Below, piece after piece: positions 55,905 through 64,000 of a stretch of DNA of 64,000 nt; the first letter of the stretch is position 1; each line of letters begins with the position of its first letter. The notes under the pieces are model-generated. The model was not told the DNA's origin. It worked only from the letters and a program-made list of their open reading frames with translations, and made no database searches. The stretch is from the NCBI RefSeq assembly GCF_027913215.1, contig NZ_CP115784.1, forward strand, positions 2,480,001-2,544,000, read 5' to 3'. The position numbers and the translations under genes are program-made. The stretch is from Paracoccus aerodenitrificans (GTDB lineage: Bacteria > Pseudomonadota > Alphaproteobacteria > Rhodobacterales > Rhodobacteraceae).

Positions 55905-57076
55905 CAGAACCTCATCGGCGGACGGCCGCGGCGGTCTTCGGCACCATTGGGCTGCGCAGCAAGCCGATTGCCGGTCACGACCATCTCACCTTCGGACAGG
56001 CCCGAGACGATTTCGGCATTCACCTTGTTATCAAGCCCGACGGTCACATCACGCCGGGTTGTTGTTTCGCCAGCGCGCTCATAAAGCAGCACATATCTGC
56101 CCTGACCATCTCTTCTGATCGCGGCAGATGGAACGGTGATGACATTATCAGCCCGCGCCAGTTCGATGGTCACCTGGGCAGTCATGCCAATCCGCAGAGT
56201 GCCCTGCGGATTATCGACTTTCAGCATCCCATTATAATAAATGGCGGTTTCACTGTCGATCGTATCGCTTTCCTCGATTGCGGTCGGCGCAGGTTCGATT
56301 TCGCGCAGAACTGCCTTGAAAGACCGATCCGTCGCACCCAGCGTGGTGAAGCTGGCATTCTGCCCCGGCTGAACCCGCATCACATCCGCTTCCGAAATCT
56401 CGGCCTTGACCAGCATCGTCGTCAGATCGGCCAGCTTGACGATGGTGGGCGCGTCATTATTGGCGTTAACGGTCTGACCCTGCTCAACCACCACAGCCAC
56501 CACGGTGCCGTCAGTCGGGGCGGTAATCCGGGTCCGGTCAAGCGCGATCCTTGCGGTGGACAGCGTGACCTCTGCCGCCGCTTTCCGGGCTTTCAGCGCG
56601 TCAAGCTCTGCCTCATAGATCCGCACCTCGGAATGCGCGGTCTCCAGCGTTTCGGCGGTGGCATAGCTTTGCGCGTTCAGGCCCTTCTGCCGCTCATAGG
56701 TCAAACCGGCGCGGTCAAGCTGCGCCTGTTTCGCGGCAATCTGCGCGTCCAGATTGGCCAGTTCAGCTTCCGCCATCTGCACATCATTCTGCTGATCCTG
56801 CGAATCGATCTGGGCGATCAACTGCCCCGCTTCGACCTTCTGGCCCAGCGAAACCGCCAGCGTCTCAATCTGCCCGGAGACACGAGCGCCGACACTGACC
56901 AGTTCCGCCGCTTCCAGCATGCCCGAGGCCAGCACCGTCTGCGCAACCGATCCGATTTCAGCCCGCGCGATAGCAGGCGGGGCAGAAGGCGTCGGCTGGG
57001 ACAGAACCCGCCAGCCGAATGCAGCCGCCCCAAGCGCAACGATCAGCAGAACGAGAAAGGATTTCCGAAATTTCAT
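55904..57076 (-). CDS. macA: MacA-type periplasmic adaptor (membrane fusion protein)
   Basis: 390 residues from ATG 57076 (GGAG ahead); an upstream in-frame start lacks family character. One N-terminal membrane anchor FLVLLIVALGAAAFGWRVL, then a lipoyl/hairpin region with two long coiled helices (QMAEAELANLDAQIAAKQAQ and YEAELDALKARKAAAEVTL), TAPTDGTVVAVVVEQGQTV, and beta-barrel and membrane-proximal domains. Partner of MacB directly downstream. Confidence 0.92.
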   Translation of the reverse strand: MKFRKSFLVLLIVALGAAAFGWRVLSQPTPSAPPAIARAEIGSVAQTVLASGMLEAAELVSVGARVSGQIETLAVSLGQKVEAGQLIAQIDSQDQQNDVQMAEAELANLDAQIAAKQAQLDRAGLTYERQKGLNAQSYATAETLETAHSEVRIYEAELDALKARKAAAEVTLSTARIALDRTRITAPTDGTVVAVVVEQGQTVNANNDAPTIVKLADLTTMLVKAEISEADVMRVQPGQNASFTTLGATDRSFKAVLREIEPAPTAIEESDTIDSETAIYYNGMLKVDNPQGTLRIGMTAQVTIELARADNVITVPSAAIRRDGQGRYVLLYERAGETTTRRDVTVGLDNKVNAEIVSGLSEGEMVVTGNRLAAQPNGAEDRRGRPPMRF

Positions 57077-57168
57077 CGAGTACTCCGATGGGCAGATAGA
57101 ATCGCCACCGGACTCATCCGGCAGGTTCATCATCTTATGGCAGAGCTGCCTCAAACGGAATCCAAACA

Positions 57169-57203
57169 GAAAAGGCCCGGTCGCAACAAACCGCGACCGG
57201 GCC
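57169..57203 (-). terminator. Rho-independent terminator of the gcv operon
   Basis: Perfect 11-base stem GGCCCGGTCGC / GCGACCGGGCC with an eight-base loop. On the minus strand it is followed by TTTTCTGTTT, 30 bases after the gcvP stop. The A/T tails on both sides make it usable from either side. Confidence 0.85.
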
Positions 57204-57232
57204 GGATTTTTCGTGAATTGCGTGACCCTGCC

Positions 57233-60070
57233 TTATTCCGCCGCCTCGGCGTAATCCTCCAGAGGCGGACAGGTGCAGATCAGGTTCCGGTCGCCATGCG
57301 CATTATCCACCCGCCCGACCGGCGGCCAGTATTTGTCCACCCGGAACGCGCCTGCAGGGAAACAGCCCTGTTCACGGCTATAGGCTCGGTCCCATTCGGC
57401 AACCAGATCCTCAACCGTGTGCGGGGCATGGCGCAACGGGCTGGCTTCGACCGCAATATCGCCATTCGCGACGGCCTGAATTTCCTCACGGATCGACAGC
57501 ATGGCAGAGATGAAGCGGTCGATTTCCGCCTTGGTTTCGGATTCCGTCGGCTCGACCATCAGCGTGCCAGAGACCGGCCAGCTCATCGTCGGCGCGTGGA
57601 AACCGTTATCGATCAGCCGTTTGGCGATATCGTCCACGGTCACGCCATGTTCGGCAAAGGGCCGTGTGTCGATGATGCATTCATGCGCCACGCGTCCGCG
57701 ATTACCCATGAACAGGATCGGATAGGCCCCGGCCAGCCGCGCAGCGATGTAATTCGCATTCAGAATCGCCACGCGCGTCGCCTGCGTCAGCCCCGCGCCG
57801 CCCATCATCAAAATATAGGCCCAGGAGATCAGCAGGATCGAGGCGCTGCCGAAGGGTGCCGCCGATACCGCCCCTTCCCCGGTCTGGGGATCGCCGGGCA
57901 GATGCGGGGCCAGATGCGCCTTCACCCCGATCGGCCCCATACCCGGCCCGCCACCGCCATGCGGGATGGCGAAGGTCTTGTGCAGGTTCAAATGGCTGAC
58001 ATCGCCGCCGATCTCACCCGGTTTCACCAACCCGACCAGAGCGTTCATATTCGCCCCGTCAATATAGACCTGCCCGCCATGATCATGCGTGATCTTGCAG
58101 ACCTCGCGCACGGTGTCTTCAAACACGCCATGCGTCGAAGGATAGGTAATCATCACCGCCGCCAGCCGGTCGCCCGCAGCCTTCGCCTTGTCGCTGAAAT
58201 CCTCCAGATCAATGTCACCATTCGGCGCGGACTTCACCACGACAACCTTCATACCGCACATCTGCGCACTTGCCGGGTTGGTCCCATGCGCACTGGACGG
58301 CACCAGACACACATCCCGCTGATCGTCGCCATTCGCGCGGTGATAGGCCTGAATTGTCAAAAGCCCCGCATATTCCCCCTGCGCACCGCTGTTCGGCTGC
58401 ATGGAAAACGCGTCATAGCCGGTGATCGTGCACAGTTTCTGCGTCAGATCCTCCAGCATCTCGGCATAGCCCGCCGCCTGATCCGCCGGCGCAAACGGAT
58501 GCAAGGCCCCGAATTCCGGCCATGTGATCGGCATCATCTCGGCTGCGGCGTTCAGCTTCATCGTGCAGGAGCCAAGCGGGATCATCGCCCGATCCAAGGC
58601 CAGATCCCGGTCCGAGAGCCGCCGCATATAACGCATCATCTCGGACTCGGCCCGGTTCATATGGAACACCGGATGGGTCAGGTAATCGCTTTCCCGCAGC
58701 AGATCCTCAGGGATCGCAGGCGCTGTGGCAGGCGTGGCGGGATCGGTGATCCCGAACGCATCCAGCAGCCGCGCGATGACGCTGGCATCGGTGGTCTCAT
58801 CCACCGAGATCCCGACCCGATCCCGCCCGATTCTGCGCAGATTGATCCCGTGATTACGCGCCGCCGCCAGAATGCCAAGCTGGCCCACACCCACCCGAAC
58901 GGTGATCGTGTCGAAGAAGGCCTCCGGCTGAACCTCCGCCCCGGCAGCCCGCAGCGCATCGGCAATCGTCACCGCATTCAGATGCACGCGCTGCGCAATC
59001 GCCCGCAGCCCCACCGGCCCGTGGAACACAGCATAGAACGACGCCATCACAGCCAGCAAAGCCTGCGCCGTGCAGACATTCGACGTGGCCTTCTCACGCC
59101 TGATATGCTGCTCACGGGTCTGCAGCGCCAGCCGGTAGGCCTGATTGCCCTTCGCATCGATGGAGACACCCACGATCCGCCCCGGCATCGCCCGCTTGAA
59201 CTCATCCCGGCAGGACATGAAAGCGGCGTGCGGGCCGCCATAGCCCATCGGCACCCCAAACCGCTGGCTCGACCCGACGCAGATATCCGCCCCCATCGCG
59301 CCCGGCTCGCGAAGCAGGCACAGCGCCAGCAGATCCGTCGCCACGATGGCCACAGCTTTCGCGTCGTGCAAAGCCTCACATTCCGCCGACAGATCCCGGA
59401 TATGACCGAACGTGCCGGGATACTGGAAGATCGCGCCGAACACGGCCTGCGGGTCCAGATCCTCGGGCTTGCCCCTGATGACTTCAATCCCAAGCGGCAG
59501 CGCACGCGTTTCGATCACTGAAATCGTCTGCGGATGCAGGTTCTCGCTGACGAAGAACCCCTTCGCCTTCGACTTCGCCACACGCTGCGCCATCGCCATC
59601 GCCTCGGCTGCCGCCGTCGCCTCGTCCAGCAAGGACGCATTCGCCACCGGCAGCCCGGTCAGATCGCTGACCATCGTCTGATAATTCAGCAGCGCCTCAA
59701 GCCGCCCCTGCGCAATCTCGGGCTGATAGGGGGTATAGGCCGTATACCACGCCGGGTTTTCCAGAATATTCCGCTGGATCGCAGGCGGAGTCACCGTGCC
59801 GTAATAACCCTGCCCGATCAGGCTGGTCATCACCTCGTTCTTCGCCGCCACATCCCGCATTTTCTCAAGCAAGGCAGCTTCGGACAAAGCCTCCCACCCC
59901 AACGCCTCATCCTGCCGGATCGAGCCCGGCACGGTCTGCTCGATCAGCGTATCGAGGCTGTCCACCCCGACGGCCGCAAGCATCTCGTCCATCTCAGCCG
60001 GAGACGGGCCGATATGGCGGCGATTGGCGAAATCATCGGGGTTATAGTCGGTGGGATTCCAGCGTGTCAT
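57233..60070 (-). CDS. gcvP: Glycine dehydrogenase (decarboxylating), P protein
   Basis: 945-residue single-chain P protein of the glycine cleavage system, which decarboxylates glycine and loads the aminomethyl group onto GcvH. Starts [19 protein letters not shown]; the PLP-binding lysine is in [18 protein letters not shown] (K698). Also seen: [30 protein letters not shown]-like [18 protein letters not shown], and [12 protein letters not shown]. Last gene of gcvT-gcvH-gcvP and followed by a terminator; expression should follow the glycine riboswitch upstream of gcvT. Confidence 0.97.
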   Translation of the reverse strand: MTRWNPTDYNPDDFANRRHIGPSPAEMDEMLAAVGVDSLDTLIEQTVPGSIRQDEALGWEALSEAALLEKMRDVAAKNEVMTSLIGQGYYGTVTPPAIQRNILENPAWYTAYTPYQPEIAQGRLEALLNYQTMVSDLTGLPVANASLLDEATAAAEAMAMAQRVAKSKAKGFFVSENLHPQTISVIETRALPLGIEVIRGKPEDLDPQAVFGAIFQYPGTFGHIRDLSAECEALHDAKAVAIVATDLLALCLLREPGAMGADICVGSSQRFGVPMGYGGPHAAFMSCRDEFKRAMPGRIVGVSIDAKGNQAYRLALQTREQHIRREKATSNVCTAQALLAVMASFYAVFHGPVGLRAIAQRVHLNAVTIADALRAAGAEVQPEAFFDTITVRVGVGQLGILAAARNHGINLRRIGRDRVGISVDETTDASVIARLLDAFGITDPATPATAPAIPEDLLRESDYLTHPVFHMNRAESEMMRYMRRLSDRDLALDRAMIPLGSCTMKLNAAAEMMPITWPEFGALHPFAPADQAAGYAEMLEDLTQKLCTITGYDAFSMQPNSGAQGEYAGLLTIQAYHRANGDDQRDVCLVPSSAHGTNPASAQMCGMKVVVVKSAPNGDIDLEDFSDKAKAAGDRLAAVMITYPSTHGVFEDTVREVCKITHDHGGQVYIDGANMNALVGLVKPGEIGGDVSHLNLHKTFAIPHGGGGPGMGPIGVKAHLAPHLPGDPQTGEGAVSAAPFGSASILLISWAYILMMGGAGLTQATRVAILNANYIAARLAGAYPILFMGNRGRVAHECIIDTRPFAEHGVTVDDIAKRLIDNGFHAPTMSWPVSGTLMVEPTESETKAEIDRFISAMLSIREEIQAVANGDIAVEASPLRHAPHTVEDLVAEWDRAYSREQGCFPAGAFRVDKYWPPVGRVDNAHGDRNLICTCPPLEDYAEAAE

Positions 60071-60154
60071 CTATCCATCCTCGCCCGGACAAATCTCTTC
60101 ATCCTGGCCGAAATATCCTCGGGGGTGCGGGGGCAGACAGCCCCCGCTCCGGCA

Positions 60155-60514
60155 TCAGCCGATCAGTTCTTTGTAAGCCGCTTCATCCATGAATCCGTCA
60201 ATGGCCTCGCCTGCGGCGGGCTTGATGCGGAAGAACCATGCGGCCATCGGGTCGTCGTTCACACTGCCCGGATTATCCGCCAGATCCTCGTTCACCGCCA
60301 CGATTTCACCGGCAATCGGCGCGGTGATATCGGATGCCGCCTTCACGGATTCGATCACGACGATTTCTTCGCCCTTCTCGACCTCGCGGCCGATTTCGGG
60401 CAGTTCGACGAAGACGACATCGCCCAGTTGTTCACTGGCATGTGCCGTGATGCCGACGGTGATTTCCTCACCGTCCTGCTTCAGCCATTCGTGATCTTCG
60501 GTATATTTCAGCAT
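60155..60514 (-). CDS. gcvH: Glycine cleavage system H protein
   Basis: 119-residue lipoyl carrier shuttling the aminomethyl group between P, T and L proteins. Lipoylated lysine in [20 protein letters not shown] (K58). The N-terminus [20 protein letters not shown] and C-terminal [10 protein letters not shown] are as usual. 84 bases lie between its stop and gcvP, and 11 bases between gcvT and its start. Confidence 0.97.
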   Translation of the reverse strand: MLKYTEDHEWLKQDGEEITVGITAHASEQLGDVVFVELPEIGREVEKGEEIVVIESVKAASDITAPIAGEIVAVNEDLADNPGSVNDDPMAAWFFRIKPAAGEAIDGFMDEAAYKELIG

Positions 60515-60525
60515 AGGGACGCTCC

Positions 60526-61647
60526 TCAGCGTTTGTAATCTGGTTTGATGAAGGGCAGATCGGCAATAATCGCAGGCACACGCTTGCCGCGCAACTCGGC
60601 ATAAACCGTATCGCCAGAAGACAGACCTGCAGGCAGGATCGCCATCGCAACGGGCCCGCCGACCGAGGGGCCAAACCCGCCAGAGCAGACCTGACCGATT
60701 TCGGCCCCGTCCTCGGCGGCATCATAGATCGAGACCCCCTCGCGGATCGGCGCACGACCTTCGGGGCGCAGCCCGGTGCGGATCTTCGCGGCACCTTCTG
60801 CCAGCTCGGGCAGGATGACATCCGCGCCGGGGAAGCCGCCCTCACGCTCGCCGCCCTGCCGCCGGATCTTCGGGATCGACCAGCCAAGCGCCGCAGCACC
60901 CGGCGTCACGCCTGCATCCATATCGTGACCGTAAAGCGGCATCCCCGCCTCCAGCCGCAGCGAATCCCGCGCACCAAGGCCGATCGGGGCAACCGCCTCA
61001 TCCGCCAGCAGCGCTTTGGCGAAATCTTCGGCCCGGGCCGCAGGCACGGAAACCTCATACCCGTCCTCGCCGGTATAGCCCGACCGCGAGACCCAGATTT
61101 CCGCGCCGTCCCAGTCGAGGACAGCCACATCCATGAATTTCATCCCGGCAACATCCGGGATCAGCGCCGACAGCACGCGCACGGCCTCGGGCCCCTGCAA
61201 CGCCAGCAAGGCGCGGTCGGTCACGGGCTCGGCACTGATACCGTCCAGCGTTTGCAGCAGGGCCATATCCTGATCGGCACAGGCAGCGTTCACGACCAGA
61301 AACAGATGATCCCCGCGATTCGCGATCATCAGATCATCCAGAATACCGCCCTGATCATTGGTAAAGATGCCATAGCGCTGCCGCCCCTCGGCCAGCCCGA
61401 CAATATTCGCGGGCACGGCTTTTTCCAGCACATGCGCCACATCCACCGCCTTGCCCGAGGGCGTGCGCAGGATCACCTGACCCATATGGCTGACATCGAA
61501 CAGCCCGGCCTTTTCCCGCGTATGCAGATGTTCGCCCATTACGCCCATCTTATACTGGACGGGCATCTCCCATCCCGCGAACGGCACCATTCTGGCGCCC
61601 AGAGATTCATGCAGATCATGCAGCGGCGTGCGCTTCAGTTCAGCCAA
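60526..61647 (-). CDS. gcvT: Aminomethyltransferase, T protein
   Basis: 373 residues. Transfers the methylene from GcvH to tetrahydrofolate with release of ammonia. The start is a TTG at 61647 with an excellent AGGAGG seven bases ahead. Visible motifs: [21 protein letters not shown] in two parts, [46 protein letters not shown] (folate site Asp region) and the C-terminal [16 protein letters not shown]. First gene after the riboswitch. Confidence 0.96.
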   Translation of the reverse strand: MAELKRTPLHDLHESLGARMVPFAGWEMPVQYKMGVMGEHLHTREKAGLFDVSHMGQVILRTPSGKAVDVAHVLEKAVPANIVGLAEGRQRYGIFTNDQGGILDDLMIANRGDHLFLVVNAACADQDMALLQTLDGISAEPVTDRALLALQGPEAVRVLSALIPDVAGMKFMDVAVLDWDGAEIWVSRSGYTGEDGYEVSVPAARAEDFAKALLADEAVAPIGLGARDSLRLEAGMPLYGHDMDAGVTPGAAALGWSIPKIRRQGGEREGGFPGADVILPELAEGAAKIRTGLRPEGRAPIREGVSIYDAAEDGAEIGQVCSGGFGPSVGGPVAMAILPAGLSSGDTVYAELRGKRVPAIIADLPFIKPDYKR

Positions 61648-61683
61648 AGGTATCCTCCTTGCGCATCTGTGGCGCGGTTGGTC

Positions 61684-61850
61684 ACCCCCTCTGTCCCTGC
61701 CCGATACAGGGCGCCTGAGATCGTTATCCTTCGGCGGGTCCGGGTGGACCGCTCTTCAGAGTTTATGGCGGAATCGGTCCCTTTGCCTGAGAGATTACCG
61801 GGGCGGTTGCTCCTTCGGCCCTGACTTGCGCCAGCGTCTCCCGAGTTCCT
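61684..61850 (-). promoter_or_regulatory. Tandem glycine riboswitch upstream of gcvT
   Basis: Two glycine-aptamer cores are visible on the minus strand. The first has GGGAGACGCTGG, GCCGAAGGAGCAA and ATCTCTCAGGCAAAGGGACC; the second has ACTCTGAAGAGCGG, GCCGAAGGATAACG, ATCTCAGG and GGGACAGAGGGGG. They are joined by a short linker as in known cooperative two-aptamer riboswitches. The ribosome site of gcvT follows about 30 bases later, so control is probably at translation initiation or by a short expression platform turning the operon on with glycine. Confidence 0.92.
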
Positions 61851-61954
61851 TCGCGCACGCCTAGCGGCGGGCCGGGATTCTGGCAAGCGAAAATTACATC
61901 CCGCCGGTTCAGGAATACTTGCAGCCGCGCATCGCCGTCTGTCTAATCGGCGCT

Positions 61955-63295
61955 ATGGAGAACCTCACACCGCCAGACGCCATCCTCGACGCCGCCGGAG
62001 GTTTCTGGCAGCAGCTCGACCTGATCGTGCGCACCATGTTCCTGCCGCAGCGTCTCTATCAGATCGGCGCGGTGCTGGTGATGATGCTGCTTGCGCATTT
62101 CCTCTCGCGGGCCTTGTCGCCGGTGCTGAGAAACTGGCTGCGCACCCGTGAAGGCTGGCCGAAATGGCGGCTGCGCTTCGGCCTGATGATCGACAGGAGG
62201 CTGCGGCTGATCCTGTTCTCGGCGATGATCTGGGCGGTGGTTCTGGTCATGCAGGAAATCACTTGGCCCTCGTCAAGCTATGTGCTCCGGCTGGCGGCGA
62301 CGATTGCCTCGGCAGTGCTGGCCATTGCCTTCATTTCACGGCTGATCGGCAACCCGCTGATCCGGCGCATCGCGAAATGGGCGGCGTGGATCTGGGCCGT
62401 CCTGTATCTGCTGGGGCTGACCCCGGCCGCAGGGAATTTGCTGGACAGCCTGGCGATCAGCCTCGGCTCATTCCGGCTGTCGGCGCTGACGCTGATTCAG
62501 GCGCTGGCGGTGATGACGGCGCTGCTGGCGGGCGCGAGGCTGCTGACCAGCATGCTGACCCGGCGCCTGTCGGATACGGCGGATCTGTCTCCGACGATGC
62601 GGGTGCTGACCGCCAAGATCCTGCAAATCTCGCTGTTTACGCTGGCCATCGTCATCGGGCTGAAAGCCATCGGCGTCGATCTGACCGGGCTTGCGGTGTT
62701 TTCCGGCGCAGTCGGCGTCGGGCTTGGTTTCGGCCTGCAGAAAGTCGTGTCGAACCTCGTTTCCGGCGTCATCATCCTGCTGGACAAATCTGTCAAGCCC
62801 GGAGACGTCATCAGCCTCGGAGACACGTTCGGCTGGATAGACGCGCTTGGCGCACGCTATGTCAGCGTGGTGACACGGGACGGCAAGGAGTTCCTGATCC
62901 CGAACGAGGATCTTGTCACCAGCCAGGTTGTGAACTGGTCGCATACGAATAATTTCGTCCGGCTGGACGTGCATTTCGGCACCGCCTATCACGACGATCC
63001 GCACAAGGTCAGCAAGGTCGCGATCAACGCCGCCATGTCGGTCAAACGCGTACTGGCGCAGCGCACGCCGGTCTGCTGGATCACCGGATTCGGTGACAGT
63101 TCAGTCGATTACGTCCTGCGCTTCTGGATCTCGGACGCGCAGGGAGGGCTGACCAATGTGCGCGGACAGGTCTTTCTCGCGCTGTGGGATGCGTTCAAGG
63201 AAAACGATATCTCGATCCCCTTCCCGCAGCGCGAGATCCGGATGCTCGACGCCGAGAACGGCACAGAGCCGCCGAAATTCATCGCAGGCGATTGA
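61955..63295 (+). CDS. MscS-family mechanosensitive channel
   Basis: 446 residues from ATG 61955; a TTG at 61919 with AGGAA ahead would add 12. About five N-terminal membrane helices precede the MscS core. The pore helix region is VDLTGLAVFSGAVGVGLGFG with QKVVSNLVSGVIILLDKSVKPGD in part, then the beta domain GWIDALGARYVSVVTRDGKEFLIPN and a C-terminal alpha/beta domain ending IPFPQREIRM. It transcribes away from the gcv operon, whose leader it faces. Confidence 0.92.
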   Translation: MENLTPPDAILDAAGGFWQQLDLIVRTMFLPQRLYQIGAVLVMMLLAHFLSRALSPVLRNWLRTREGWPKWRLRFGLMIDRRLRLILFSAMIWAVVLVMQEITWPSSSYVLRLAATIASAVLAIAFISRLIGNPLIRRIAKWAAWIWAVLYLLGLTPAAGNLLDSLAISLGSFRLSALTLIQALAVMTALLAGARLLTSMLTRRLSDTADLSPTMRVLTAKILQISLFTLAIVIGLKAIGVDLTGLAVFSGAVGVGLGFGLQKVVSNLVSGVIILLDKSVKPGDVISLGDTFGWIDALGARYVSVVTRDGKEFLIPNEDLVTSQVVNWSHTNNFVRLDVHFGTAYHDDPHKVSKVAINAAMSVKRVLAQRTPVCWITGFGDSSVDYVLRFWISDAQGGLTNVRGQVFLALWDAFKENDISIPFPQREIRMLDAENGTEPPKFIAGD

Positions 63296-63371
63296 GAATA
63301 TGCTGGCGGATGTTATATTGATCCTGTCCCGGCGCCGGGGAGATCAGGCGCGATGACCGGAGGATGTACCC

Positions 63372-63791
63372 CTGTCCACTCACGTCCAATCGGCAGACCA
63401 GCCGAATGTGACCGCCGCGCCGCATGATCTGAGCAGCGACGAGATCCTGCAGCGCATCCTGACTTCGCTGGATGATGACAAGGCCGAAGATGTCGTGACA
63501 ATCGACCTTCGCGGCCGGTCGGCTATGGCCGATCACATGGTCATCGCCTCGGGCCGCAACGCCCGGCAGGTCGCGACAATCGCCGAAAAGCTTGCTCAGC
63601 GCATCAAGGATGCCACGGGCCGCTCTGTCCGGATCGAGGGCAAGGATGCCGGCGACTGGGTTCTGATCGACACGGATGATGTCGTCGTCCATGTGTTCCG
63701 CCCGGAAGTGCGCGAGTTCTATCAGCTGGAAAAGATGTGGATGCCCACGGACCAGTTGAAATCCCTGCGGGCGGAAGTCGCCGCCCACTGA
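63372..63791 (+). CDS. rsfS: Ribosomal silencing factor RsfS
   Basis: Binds ribosomal protein uL14 and blocks subunit joining in starvation. The core SSDEILQRILTSLDDDKAEDVVTIDLRGRS, SGRNARQVATIAEKL and DTDDVVVHVFRPEVREFYQLEKMW is diagnostic. The start is not obvious: no in-frame ATG exists after the upstream TGA. A CTG at 63372 has a perfect GGAGG eight bases ahead, giving 139 residues; GTG 63408 (127 residues) has no ribosome site. I prefer CTG. The following gene is rlmH, the common rsfS-rlmH pair. Confidence 0.9.
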   Translation: MSTHVQSADQPNVTAAPHDLSSDEILQRILTSLDDDKAEDVVTIDLRGRSAMADHMVIASGRNARQVATIAEKLAQRIKDATGRSVRIEGKDAGDWVLIDTDDVVVHVFRPEVREFYQLEKMWMPTDQLKSLRAEVAAH

Positions 63792-63855
63792 TCCCCTCGG
63801 GGCTACGCCTCGGCTGCCTTGAGGGCCGGGGCATCGCCATAGCAGCGGGACATCT

Positions 63856-63880
63856 TTGCCCGGTGAGCACCGCCGGGCAA
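63856..63880. repeat. Inverted repeat TTGCCCGG ... CCGGGCAA between rsfS and rlmH
   Basis: A perfect eight-base stem with a nine-base loop and no T run, inside the 150-base gap. It could be a transcript-processing or weak pausing hairpin. Confidence 0.4.
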
Positions 63881-63942
63881 CCTTGCCGTCACCCCTTCAG
63901 TGACCCTTCGCAACGAAGCTGCCGGTCACGCCCGATATCTCC

Positions 63943-64000
63943 ATGCGCATCACCCTCCTTGCCGTTGGCCGCCTGCGGAAATCGCCCGAGCTGTCCCTGA
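63943..64000 (+). CDS. rlmH: 23S rRNA (pseudouridine1915-N3)-methyltransferase RlmH (partial, N-terminus)
   Basis: Only the first 19 codons are in the window: MRITLLAVGRLRKSPELSL, the conserved N-terminus of RlmH (SPOUT methyltransferase). The position right after rsfS supports the call. Confidence 0.85.
   Translation, partial: MRITLLAVGRLRKSPELSL

Noticed and set aside
56633..59521. 962-codon plus-strand opening
   Set aside because: Antisense to macA and gcvP, both of which have full family motifs; composition is typical of a complementary-strand shadow.
1..64000. CRISPR array
   Set aside because: No series of regularly spaced identical repeats was seen anywhere in the window, and no cas-like gene is present.

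Overview
The window looks like chromosomal DNA of a GC-rich alphaproteobacterium of the Rhodobacteraceae, most likely Paracoccus or a close relative. The reasons are the cell-wall/division gene order (ftsW-murG-murC-murB-ddl-ftsQ-ftsA), the short alphaproteobacterial HPr kinase followed by rapZ, an EIIA-Man-type protein and HPr, the aerobic cobaltochelatase pair cobS/cobT, a DUF2852 protein, and the codon style. No similarity search was run; all names rest on motifs and family recognition.

Layout. 1-10.1 kb (minus strand): division and peptidoglycan cluster, with an unusual SDR + GT8 glycosyltransferase pair between ddl and murB. 10.3-15.6 kb (mostly plus): HIG1-type protein, cobalamin adenosyltransferase, etfBA, 3-hydroxybutyryl-CoA dehydrogenase. 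15.6-18.9 kb (minus): DUF2852, TetR regulator and the regulatory PTS genes. 19-28.5 kb: pckA, an AtoE-type transporter, an aminopeptidase P, cobT/cobS with a small HEPN-like gene between them, and a DUF808 protein. 28.5-32.7 kb: ugpBAEC glycerol-3-phosphate transporter behind a clear Pho box. 32.9-43.6 kb: YbjN, proC, CsaA-like protein, 2-hydroxyacid dehydrogenase, CsbD, CorA, DUF1045/phnM, a KefB-type exchanger and a secreted phytase/esterase-like protein, also behind a Pho box. 43.8-46.0 kb: mtaB, dapF and tRNA-Lys(UUU).

46.0-53.7 kb is the accessory part. Beyond the tRNA-Lys 3' end lie a degraded HicAB-like pair, an IS1182-type element, a single-chain ATPase + DUF4435/TOPRIM-like protein (PARIS/OLD-like defence candidate), an IS5/IS427-type element with a -1 frameshift and a CTAG target duplication, and an A/T-rich orphan fliK-flgD pair. 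53.9-64 kb returns to ordinary genes: macAB, gcvTHP under a tandem glycine riboswitch, an MscS channel, rsfS and the start of rlmH.

Themes. Phosphate starvation connects ugp and the phytase-like gene through their Pho boxes, and phnM/DUF1045 belongs to the same physiology. The PTS-regulatory operon and pckA diverge from a shared control region holding a direct repeat. The best candidate for a less-described system is the 698-residue ATPase-TOPRIM protein with its unassigned N-terminal domain; the second is the HEPN-like gene translationally coupled into cobS-cobT.
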